Of a DNA stretch of 39,578 bases, positions 26,373 to 34,041 are shown one piece after another. Source of the DNA: CAIOZW01 sp049317725 (lineage in GTDB: Bacteria; Acidobacteriota; Blastocatellia; RBC074); the NCBI GenBank assembly GCA_049317725.1, contig JBMOHS010000012.1, forward strand, positions 1 through 39,578. The letters run 5' to 3'. The translations under genes were made by a program, and so were the position numbers. The notes below the pieces were generated by a model. That model was not told the DNA's origin, made no database searches, and saw only the letters and a list, made by a program, of their open reading frames with translations. Every line of letters starts with the position of its first letter. Within the stretch, counting starts at the first letter, position 1.

Positions 26373-27881
26373 ATGACGTTGCGTGTGTCACAATCCCGGG
26401 TAGCAGGCTATGCGTTTCTGGTGGATCGGTACGATTTGCACGTTTTGCCAAATTGGCACACCTCCTCAGTCAGCCCGACAGGGCCCCTGCGTTCAACTAC
26501 CGAGGATGGCCAAGTCAAGACCGTCTATCCCCAATCCTATTGGCCAGGAGAGACGACGGGCGATCACCTGGAGTTCGCTCTCAAGTACGATGGACTCCAT
26601 CTTGGCATTCTCCAGTCCCTTTTCGAGGTGGTTCCAGCAGAACAGATTGCGACCTGGATCCGCTCCAAGCCGACCGGGAAGTACACCCGAAAGATCTGGT
26701 TTCTGTACGAACTTCTGACGGGTCGCGAACTTCCGTTGCCGGATCTGAGTCAGGGCAACTACCTTCAGCTGCTCGAGCCGGACCATTACTATACTGCGCT
26801 CCCCGGTCGTCGCCATTCTCGTCAAAGAGTCATCGACAATCTGCTTGGGGGAAAAGAGTTCTGCCCGATGATCCGGCGTACCTCGAAACTTGCCAGCTTG
26901 GAAGAGATCGATCTGCACAAGCGGTGCGAAGGGATCGTCACCACCTTCTCACCGGAGCTTCTCAGGCGGGCCCTTCACTACCTGTACGACAAAGAGACCC
27001 GGTCCTCCTGCGAGATCGAACACATCAAGCCGAGCGCCTCCCGTACAGGGAACTTCATCGGCTTGCTGAAGATGGCCGAGCAGAAGGACTTTTGTGAGAA
27101 GTCCCTCCTGATCGATCTGCAGAACCGTATTGTCGACCCCCGATTCCAAGATGCAGACTACCGGACCAACCAGAACTATGTCGGTCAGACAATCGCCGGC
27201 CAGAGACAGATCATCCACTATGTCTGCCCCAAGCCTGACGACCTCCCGGAACTGATGTCAGGACTGATGGCAGCCCATCGGGTGATGAAGGAGGGGGCCG
27301 TCCCCGCCGTTCTCCACGCCACAGCCATCTCCTACGGGTTCGTCTTTCTCCATCCCTTTGAGGATGGCAACGGCCGGATTCACCGGTTCCTCATTCACAA
27401 TATCCTGTCTCTGCGCGGTGCGGTCCCCGCAGGACTCATGTTCCCCGTCTCCGCCGCCATGCTCAATCAACCAGCGCTCTACAACCGTTCGCTCGAGGCG
27501 TTCTCGGACCCGTTGCTGCGGTTGGTCGAGTACGAGCTCGACGATCTTGGCCAGATGACCGTGCTGAATGAGACTGGCCCCCTCTACAAGTACATCGACC
27601 TGACCGCGCAAGCGGAGGCCTTGTACGATTTTGTCTTACATACCATCGAGCACGAACTGATGGGGGAGCTCAACTTTCTGGTCTACTACGAGAGGACCAA
27701 GCCAGCCCTTCAACAGATCGTCGACATGCCAGACCGGCTCGTCGATCTCTTTATCCAGCATTGTCTACAGAACAATGGCCGTCTCTCAATGCGCAAGAGA
27801 GAATCGCACTTCAGCTTCTTGACCGAGGACGAGTTGGCTGAGATGGAGAAGGCTGTCCGAAGCGGATATGCCATGGATTGA
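26373..27881 (+). CDS. Fic/DOC-domain protein (probable AMP-transferase)
   Basis: Large Fic family protein, 502 residues. The catalytic motif HPFEDGNGRIHR (residues 327-338) is complete, with His327 and the Asp/Gly/Arg residues needed to bind ATP and transfer AMP to a protein hydroxyl. A candidate inhibitory motif of the S/TxxxE type is SCEIE within RSSCEIEH (residues 210-217), N-terminal to the Fic core; His takes the place of the usual Gly or Asn. The first 200 residues are not recognised; the C-terminal 100 residues are helical. Autoinhibition would explain the absence of a separate antitoxin gene. The ATG at 26373 follows GAGAAG about 5 nt upstream. It converges with the glycosidase gene. 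Targets are unknown. Confidence 0.88.
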   Translation: MTLRVSQSRVAGYAFLVDRYDLHVLPNWHTSSVSPTGPLRSTTEDGQVKTVYPQSYWPGETTGDHLEFALKYDGLHLGILQSLFEVVPAEQIATWIRSKPTGKYTRKIWFLYELLTGRELPLPDLSQGNYLQLLEPDHYYTALPGRRHSRQRVIDNLLGGKEFCPMIRRTSKLASLEEIDLHKRCEGIVTTFSPELLRRALHYLYDKETRSSCEIEHIKPSASRTGNFIGLLKMAEQKDFCEKSLLIDLQNRIVDPRFQDADYRTNQNYVGQTIAGQRQIIHYVCPKPDDLPELMSGLMAAHRVMKEGAVPAVLHATAISYGFVFLHPFEDGNGRIHRFLIHNILSLRGAVPAGLMFPVSAAMLNQPALYNRSLEAFSDPLLRLVEYELDDLGQMTVLNETGPLYKYIDLTAQAEALYDFVLHTIEHELMGELNFLVYYERTKPALQQIVDMPDRLVDLFIQHCLQNNGRLSMRKRESHFSFLTEDELAEMEKAVRSGYAMD

Positions 27882-27938
27882 GCCTCGCGGCAATCGGCGG
27901 ACGGCGCTGCGTTCCCAACTGGGAGAGGACGAAGCGCA

Positions 27939-29135
27939 TCAGGGCTTGTCGCCGACGCGTCGAGCGCCAGGGCCGGAGCGGGAAGGGACGGGAGTTGGCG
28001 CGCCGATTGCCCACGGCAGCCTCGCCGGTGCAGTGAAGACCGTCTGCCGCAGCTTCGCGAGCGCTCCCTTGTCGAGAAGTGCCCGGTAGTACCAGAGGAC
28101 GGCCCCGGGCAGACCGTACGCGCGGGTCGTCTCGACCATCTTGATCAGATCGTCGACGCTCGGGTTGGTGCTGTCGATCCCGGCGACAAGACGCTCCGTC
28201 TGTCCAGCGGCCCCCATCTGCCGCTGTAATTCCGCCTCGAAGCTGGCTGCGTCCCGGCGATAGATCTGGGGAACGGTGAAATCGAGCGCACCGCGGGCCA
28301 TCCAGGCCGGGTACTCCTGAGCGAAATTGACATACGAGAAGGGAAAGACGATCGGGGCATTGGAGACGAGCAGGTGTCGTCCAATCGCTCGTACGCGCTG
28401 GCGGATCGTGGCGACAAAGTCATTGAGCTTATTGGCGCGCCACCGGACCCAGAAGGAGGCGGTTGGGTCGGTGGGAGGGGTAGCCCCCGAATTCTCACGC
28501 GCATAGAGTTGGAGGGTGTAGCTGTCGTAGCCACAGTCGAGCTGGGGGTAGCGCGCCCGGTCGAACTGGATGCCAACCACGGGATAGTCGCGGCAGACCT
28601 CGCTGATCATCCGCAACAGAAACTCCTGAACATCAGGGCGGGTGTGGGCCATCCAGTAGAAGAATCCACCGGGAGCTGGAAATCCGGTCGCCTGTGAGCG
28701 CGTCATGGCCAGCCACTCCGGATGGCGCTCGAAGATCGGGCCTCTGCCCCCCGGTCCCGGCAGGTAGCCGCTGTAGCCGCCGATGAAGCCGTACTCAAAC
28801 CAGGGCATGACAGCGATCCCGACAACCCTTGCCTCCTCGACCACTTCGGCGAGGACGTCACGACCGCCAAACCCGGGATCGGTCATGATTCCTGTCTCCT
28901 CCTCGAAGACTTGGCTCTTCCAGAGCGGATAGCCTCGTGACCAGACGTTGACCAGTGCCAAGTTGAAGTGGGCGGCGGCCAGTTGGCGCAGGGTCGCGCG
29001 GATCTCTTCGCGGGAGACGAGGGAGCTGCGATCGATCCAGGCTCCCCGCACCTCGACGGTCGGTTCTGCCGCCAGGACCTTGCCGGAAGAGACCGACAGC
29101 AGCAAGATCGCCAGTACCAGGGGCAACAATCGCAT
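27939..29135 (-). CDS. GH10-like (GHL10) secreted glycosidase
   Basis: Probable exported TIM-barrel glycoside hydrolase of the GHL10 group; relatives such as DigH cut denuded peptidoglycan glycans. A signal peptide covers residues 1-23 (LLPLVLAILLLSVSSGKVLAAEP). Family-type segments include VRGAWIDRSSLVSREEI, FNLALVNVWSRGYPLWKS, GIAVMPWFEYGF, RPDVQEFLLRMISEVCRDYPVVGIQFDRARYP and DFTVPQIYRRD. The 398-residue length is that of a single-domain member. The ATG at 29135 has AAGGAGGG about 6 nt upstream. The MFS gene upstream on the same strand ends 180 bp away. Substrate cannot be read from sequence. Confidence 0.83.
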   Translation of the reverse strand: MRLLPLVLAILLLSVSSGKVLAAEPTVEVRGAWIDRSSLVSREEIRATLRQLAAAHFNLALVNVWSRGYPLWKSQVFEEETGIMTDPGFGGRDVLAEVVEEARVVGIAVMPWFEYGFIGGYSGYLPGPGGRGPIFERHPEWLAMTRSQATGFPAPGGFFYWMAHTRPDVQEFLLRMISEVCRDYPVVGIQFDRARYPQLDCGYDSYTLQLYARENSGATPPTDPTASFWVRWRANKLNDFVATIRQRVRAIGRHLLVSNAPIVFPFSYVNFAQEYPAWMARGALDFTVPQIYRRDAASFEAELQRQMGAAGQTERLVAGIDSTNPSVDDLIKMVETTRAYGLPGAVLWYYRALLDKGALAKLRQTVFTAPARLPWAIGAPTPVPSRSGPGARRVGDKP

Positions 29136-29315
29136 CTCGACCCTCCTTCACCGTATTTCCGGCTGACACACTGCCAGCTCCCTCCATCTGAAACTCACTA
29201 CAATGTCACGGGATCTCTCCCTCCGGCGCCCGCAGAGGCGACCCCGTCGAGGGAGTTCGCAGAGATCCCCTCGCTGCCACCTGTCCGTTCCCGCAGACCA
29301 TTCTGAATCCAGACC

Positions 29316-30581
29316 TCATTCGAGGCCAGGGTTGGCTGACGAACTGCGTTCCGTGCGGATCAGGAACCAGAGCAGTCCGGCGGTGAGCAGCATCGCGGCG
29401 CTTGCCAGGAAGGTCCCAGTCCAGCCGATCCGTTTGACCATGAGTGGCGTCAGCGCGGTCGAGACGACGCCAGCAAGGTTCCCGGCCGTGTTCATGACAC
29501 CACCAGCCGCCCCAGTGTGTGGCCAAGCCGATTCGGAGACGGTCGCCCAGAATGGGCCCTCAGAACTCATGAGCAGTCCGACGGCGAGCGAGAGGCAGAG
29601 GATCGCTGTCACTGGCTCAGCGGCCCGCGCGCCGAGAAAGAGCGCCACCGCAGCCAGTGTCAGCAGCCCGAGGGCAAAGGCCCGTCGCGCCAGACTCCGC
29701 CCGGTCCGCCGGCCAAGCCGGTCGCAGAGCCAGCCGGTCAGCGGCATGAGAACCACCGCCGCAACGAATGGCAGGCTGTGGTAGTAGCCTCCTTTGAGCA
29801 CGCTGAATCCGCGCTCATCGGTCAGGTAGAGGTAGAACCAGAAGATGAAGATGAAGAGGACATAACTGTCGAGAAAGTAGCTGATCGAGATGAGTCCAAG
29901 GTTGCGATCCGCCAGCAGCTTTCGCCAGGAGAGGGGCGTGATTGCCGAGGGTCGATCGGCGACGATGAGGGCCAGCTCCGTATCGGTGATGGACGGATGC
30001 CTGGCCGGGTGATCGGTCGCGAACCTCCACCAGAGCAGGGCGATCACGAGCCCGGTCAGGCTGGTCAGCAGAAAGGCGGTCCGCCAACCCTGCGCTACCA
30101 TGAGCGTCGAGATCAGCGGCCCGTTGAAGATCATCCCAAAGGTCGATCCAGCAACGACGACGACGTTGGCGAAGGTTCGTTCTCCAACCGGAAACCAGTC
30201 GGCCACCGCCCGCGCCGCTACCGGGTACGTCGCTGCCTCTGCTGCGCCCAGCAGGAACCGCACGACCAGGAGTAGACTCAGCGCCGCGAGCGCTGGCACC
30301 AGCCCGGTGAGAAAGGTCGTGATCCCCCAGCACAAGGCCGCTATCGCCAAGACCCGTCGTGGCCCCCGCCGATCGCCCCAGGCTCCCGCCGGGATCTGAA
30401 AGATCGCATAGCCGAGCATGAACGCGCTGAAGACCCGCCCCATCTCGACCTCGTCGAGCCCCAAATCCGGCATCATGAACTTCGCCGCAATCGAGATGTT
30501 CGAACGCAGCAGGTAGCTCACCAGGCTCAGCCCTACCAGCAGCGACAGAATACGGTACCGGATCTGTCCCGATCGACGCAC
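29316..30581 (-). CDS. MFS transporter, anion:cation symporter (ACS) type
   Basis: Inner-membrane major facilitator transporter with about twelve membrane helices in two halves and a central cytoplasmic loop near residues 180-210. The GDRRGPRRVL motif between helices 2 and 3 and the R-F-L-L-G-A-A-E-A-A-T-Y-P-V-A pattern of helix 4 are those of ACS-family carriers (hexuronate, glucarate, phthalate and similar organic anions). Substrate is unknown. The start is GTG at 30581 because AAGGGAAGGAGA lies just upstream; the frame also opens 14 codons earlier without support. The neighbouring glycosidase could release a sugar acid for it, but this is speculation. Confidence 0.86.
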   Translation of the reverse strand: MRRSGQIRYRILSLLVGLSLVSYLLRSNISIAAKFMMPDLGLDEVEMGRVFSAFMLGYAIFQIPAGAWGDRRGPRRVLAIAALCWGITTFLTGLVPALAALSLLLVVRFLLGAAEAATYPVAARAVADWFPVGERTFANVVVVAGSTFGMIFNGPLISTLMVAQGWRTAFLLTSLTGLVIALLWWRFATDHPARHPSITDTELALIVADRPSAITPLSWRKLLADRNLGLISISYFLDSYVLFIFIFWFYLYLTDERGFSVLKGGYYHSLPFVAAVVLMPLTGWLCDRLGRRTGRSLARRAFALGLLTLAAVALFLGARAAEPVTAILCLSLAVGLLMSSEGPFWATVSESAWPHTGAAGGVMNTAGNLAGVVSTALTPLMVKRIGWTGTFLASAAMLLTAGLLWFLIRTERSSSANPGLE

Positions 30582-30632
30582 GTCTTCTCCTTCCCTTTGA
30601 CCAACAGCTGCTGCTTGGTGCACTTTTCCTTG

Positions 30633-32438
30633 TCAGGACCTGTCCCGGGTCTCTTCCAGTTCAAGCGAGCATCTGAAGATCTCTTGCAACAGATCCAATT
30701 TTGCACCTACCTCAGCCGGAATGCTTTGAGGGTCGACGTAGTCAACCAGCCGATGAAATTCCCCCTTTTTCATCAACACGGCGTGTCCCTGCTTCTCTGC
30801 CAATCGGCGAAAAAACTCCTCGGCGAAATCACTGAGTTTGATCCGCTCGGTTTTTGCCTCCCAGAGCAGTCGACCGGCGTCTGGTGAGGCGTTCTGCCAA
30901 GTTTGATAATCCTGTTCTTGCCCTGAAAAGACTCGTTCGAGGATCAGCGTCGATAAGACCTCTTCGCTTTCAGCGGCATATCCGTTGAACAACGGCACCG
31001 CCGAGTATTGATCAGCAACGTAGCTTTTCAGCACTTGCGGGGAAATCAAGTAGTTCTCTGCTTCGTAGCGTCGCCAGTAGACGATTTTCAATCCACTGTT
31101 CTCCGTGTCCTGACGATTCCGGCCATCATTGTCAAGGATGGCCAGTCCCTTCAGATTCGCCACCATTCTGCGCAAGCCATGAAAATGTTTTTCGGGAGTG
31201 ATGCCGAAGCCACCTTCGACACGTTCCAGTTCCGCATCCAAGTCCTGATCCGGAAAGTTATTCTGAACATAGAAGGTGTTGATTCGTTCGTCCCAAATCT
31301 CCAGCACTGGGTGACCGAGGCGTTTGGCCAAGGCACGCAGGATGTCAATGTCAGTCCCCCCCTCCACGTAGAGGACGTACCCGCGTTCACGGGCTCTGAC
31401 GTAATGTTCTGCACCAAAGTGCTTCAGTGTGTTCTTGATATCGGACTTTGCCGCCAAGTCATCCGCACGCCCATTGAGCAGAAGTGTCAGGTTGCCATCC
31501 AACGCTTCATCCAGAATCACTTCCGAGTGGGTGACCAGGACCACTTGAGATTGATTCAGGGCCGCGATCTCCCGCAGCAGGAGATAGATCTGTTTCTGGC
31601 GGAGAATTTCCAAGTGTGCGTCTGGCTCATCGACCAGCAAGACGCTCGATTGATGCGAGTAGAGATAGGCGAAGATGAGCAACATCTGCTGGTAACCACG
31701 CCCAGCGAGTGCGATATCCAAGGGCTCCTTGACCCCCTCCTGTCTATAAGAGAGTTCGATACTGCCTCGGGTGGTCTCCTTGGGCTGACCTAAATCGACT
31801 GAAAACAGGCGTTTCATCCATTGCGCGATTTGGCGCCAATCTTCTGGCGAATCCTGATGGACCATCAGACAGAGATTGCGCAGCACTTGCGCGGTCTGCC
31901 CTTGTCCCAGCAGCACATCGATACGCCCTGGCTGCAGGATCGGCTCTTCCGTCTCCAGGCCCGACATCGGATAGAGCAGCTCCACCTTGATCATTGCAGC
32001 TGCCTCGAGCCAATCCATCCTCGCCAGCGTCACCTTGTCAGGCTTGCAGTAGACCAGTTCATCTCCTTGGTTCCGAAAACTCATGGTCACGGGCACGACC
32101 TGGTTCTCGTGCAGGATGCCCAAGGTAATGATCAATGGGATATCCTTGCTTCCCGTCCGGACGTTGGCATTGTGCCAAAAAAAACGGGTACGTCGTACCG
32201 GAACTGCGACGATGTTCAATCGGTTCAGCGCGGTGGCCGTGCGTTCCTTGGCATTGGAATTGCGTTTGGCATCCACCCAAGTTCTGACTGCTTGTGACCA
32301 GAGAGCAATTGCCTGAATCGCCGTGGTCTTACCGCAGTTGTTGGGACCAATCAGCACAGCAGGGTGGTCGAGTTCGATGCGTTGCTTGTCACCGAAGCGC
32401 TTGAAATTCTGGATTTCAAGATAGTGTAGAAGTCTCAT
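30633..32438 (-). CDS. OLD-like ATPase-Toprim protein (probable defence nuclease)
   Basis: Single 601-residue protein joining an ABC-type ATPase to a Toprim domain, as in OLD-family nucleases. Walker A is GPNNCGKTT (31-39), the ABC signature region is ALAGRGYQQM (243-252), and Walker B is VLLVDEPDAH (266-275), followed by VTHS. The Toprim part has VEGGTD (358-363, Glu359) and LDNDG (435-439, Asp436/Asp438), then RRYEAENYL (456-464). OLD proteins degrade DNA; Gabija GajA and fused PARIS proteins share this layout, but no helicase partner (GajB) is adjacent. The ATG at 32438 has GGGAG about 6 nt upstream and a promoter 41 nt before it. Base composition appears less GC-rich than neighbours. It lies downstream of the Wadjet operon on the same strand. 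Confidence 0.82.
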   Translation of the reverse strand: MRLLHYLEIQNFKRFGDKQRIELDHPAVLIGPNNCGKTTAIQAIALWSQAVRTWVDAKRNSNAKERTATALNRLNIVAVPVRRTRFFWHNANVRTGSKDIPLIITLGILHENQVVPVTMSFRNQGDELVYCKPDKVTLARMDWLEAAAMIKVELLYPMSGLETEEPILQPGRIDVLLGQGQTAQVLRNLCLMVHQDSPEDWRQIAQWMKRLFSVDLGQPKETTRGSIELSYRQEGVKEPLDIALAGRGYQQMLLIFAYLYSHQSSVLLVDEPDAHLEILRQKQIYLLLREIAALNQSQVVLVTHSEVILDEALDGNLTLLLNGRADDLAAKSDIKNTLKHFGAEHYVRARERGYVLYVEGGTDIDILRALAKRLGHPVLEIWDERINTFYVQNNFPDQDLDAELERVEGGFGITPEKHFHGLRRMVANLKGLAILDNDGRNRQDTENSGLKIVYWRRYEAENYLISPQVLKSYVADQYSAVPLFNGYAAESEEVLSTLILERVFSGQEQDYQTWQNASPDAGRLLWEAKTERIKLSDFAEEFFRRLAEKQGHAVLMKKGEFHRLVDYVDPQSIPAEVGAKLDLLQEIFRCSLELEETRDRS

Positions 32439-32478
32439 CGTGCTCCCTTTACTTCATCGCGTTCCTCACGAAGCTCCG

Positions 32479-32507
32479 ATATTTAATCCACTTCCTGTTG
32501 ACGTCAA
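32479..32507 (-). promoter_or_regulatory. Promoter of the OLD-like gene
   Basis: On the minus strand TTGACG (32502-32507), a 17-nt spacer and AAATAT (32479-32484) lie about 41 nt before the ATG at 32438. This implies the OLD-like gene can be transcribed apart from jetABCD. Confidence 0.6.
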
Positions 32508-32865
32508 GAGGTGGGAACAGCTCTGTGGCGAAAACACGGGTCGTCCCCTCATTGCCGTAGATTAATGAAATTGAGGTTGCCCCAATGCGATGGATACCTG
32601 ATCATTCGCCTTCGAGGTGTCAAGGGATTGTTTCCAAGCGGCGAGGCCTCGAAGAGAAACAGTGTCCACGAGTCGCCTCGTCAATCTCTCCTCCGCATCG
32701 AAGAATAAGTTTCCAAGTCTGTTATTGAGAAGTAATCTAATACCATGCCGAAATCGAAGAGAGAACAAACTCGAGACGGCCCGGAGGCAAGCCTTGGCCA
32801 GTTCCGGGGGGACCGCCTCTTCACAGGGACTGTTTAGCAGTTGATCACGGGCGGAGATCTGCGGC
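32508..32865. other. Spacer between jetD and the OLD-like gene
   Basis: No gene is supported. A minus-strand frame of 114 codons (32562-32906) overlaps the end of jetD but has no ribosome-binding site that I can see and no recognisable motif. No hairpin terminator stands out after jetD, so read-through into the OLD-like gene is possible. Confidence 0.4.
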
Positions 32866-34041
32866 TCAGAGCCCTCGGAGACGGTCGCACAGAAAGTCGA
32901 ATCCAATTCGTTCCTGTTCGAGGCGAAGGCGATCGCCCCAATGGTTCTGGCGGAGGCGGTCGTAGAGCGTACTTTCCGCGGCGTTGAGCCGCGTCAGCGT
33001 CGCGGTTTCCGGCTGCGATTCGATGCCCCAGAGTGCGCGGTGCGCCAAGAGGGTCGGCTCGTCCATGAGAAACGAGACGGCGTGAGGGAAGTGGCCACGC
33101 AACTGGTCAAGAATCGCCAGGCCGTGAGTATCGATATCTCCCCAATAGAGGACCGCTCGATCGTGCAGCCAGTGTGCGGTCGCGAGGTTGTCAAACCCAT
33201 ACCCAGCACCGAAGATCGCCATCGCGTCGGAGACAGGTGGAAAGGCGAGGAAGTTGATCTCGTTCTCGGTGATGAAGACCTTCTTGACTGGCAGAACAAG
33301 GGAGGCGAAGGCGGCCTCGGTCAGGGTAATGTCCTGATCGGCTTCAACTGGCAACAGCCGCATAGTTGGGTCGAGCATCCGAAAGCGCACCCGCGAAGGT
33401 TTCTCGAGAAACCCATACCGGCGACAGAACCCACTCACCCCCGTCTGTGTCGGGTCGATCCAATCATCAGGCAGCACCAGATCGAGCAGCTCTGCCAGGA
33501 CAGCGCGATGTCTCTCCATCAGTTTGGTATGGACCCCAGGAAGATCCAGTTGACGAAGATAGATCGCTGGTCGGGGATGTTCCCGCAGCCAAGCAACAAT
33601 CCCGAGCAGTCGCGACCAATCCTCCACCAAATCCAAGGCTTGCAGCGGCCGCTTGGCGAGCCAGGGGAGGAGGGCCGGCTGTTGCTCTCGGGTCTGTTCG
33701 ACGAGGGAGACAAACTGATCCGCCGCACGGCGCTTGCCGATCAGCCCGAGAGCGTCCGACAAGTGATCAATCCAGATTGCCCCCGGGATCTCATTGCTCC
33801 CGAGTATGCGGTGATTGACGCGGCGCCATTCGATCCGGTAAGGGCCAGCGGCAGCCGATAAGTGGGCGATCCAAGCCCGCACCTCAGAGAACCGTTCGCT
33901 CAGTTCTCGCGAGTCAGGGCCGCGGAGGGTCAACCGCCGTGGGAAGACCGCTTCTCCGTTTGCCAGGGAGGCCAGCAGCAGGCCGCGATCCCAGAGCTTC
34001 CGCACCTGCGCCTTGAGATCGGACGGAGTCGTCCACGTCAT
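32866..34041 (-). CDS. jetD: Wadjet protein JetD (Toprim nuclease, DUF3322/DUF2220)
   Basis: Nuclease subunit of the Wadjet anti-plasmid system. It cleaves closed circular DNA once the JetABC motor has extruded it. The N-terminal DUF3322 part covers about residues 1-190 (DLKAQVRKLWDRGLLL...); the C-terminal DUF2220 Toprim-like part follows. Catalytic-type acidic residues are visible in VFITENEINFLAFP (Glu at 259 and 261) and YWGDIDTHGLAILDQL (Asp302, Asp304), the Topo VI A-like arrangement. The 391 residues are usual for JetD and the gene is intact. Its ATG overlaps the jetC stop by 4 bp (ATGA), implying translational coupling. It is the last gene of jetABCD. Confidence 0.93.
   Translation of the reverse strand: MTWTTPSDLKAQVRKLWDRGLLLASLANGEAVFPRRLTLRGPDSRELSERFSEVRAWIAHLSAAAGPYRIEWRRVNHRILGSNEIPGAIWIDHLSDALGLIGKRRAADQFVSLVEQTREQQPALLPWLAKRPLQALDLVEDWSRLLGIVAWLREHPRPAIYLRQLDLPGVHTKLMERHRAVLAELLDLVLPDDWIDPTQTGVSGFCRRYGFLEKPSRVRFRMLDPTMRLLPVEADQDITLTEAAFASLVLPVKKVFITENEINFLAFPPVSDAMAIFGAGYGFDNLATAHWLHDRAVLYWGDIDTHGLAILDQLRGHFPHAVSFLMDEPTLLAHRALWGIESQPETATLTRLNAAESTLYDRLRQNHWGDRLRLEQERIGFDFLCDRLRGL

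Noticed and set aside
30633..32438. Assignment of the OLD-like gene to Gabija
   Set aside because: No UvrD-like GajB helicase gene is adjacent on either side, so the two-gene Gabija system is not present.
32562..32906. Possible 114-codon minus-strand gene between jetD and the OLD-like gene
   Set aside because: Overlaps the jetD end by 41 bp out of frame, no convincing ribosome-binding site, no motif; a homologue in another Wadjet locus would be needed to revive it.
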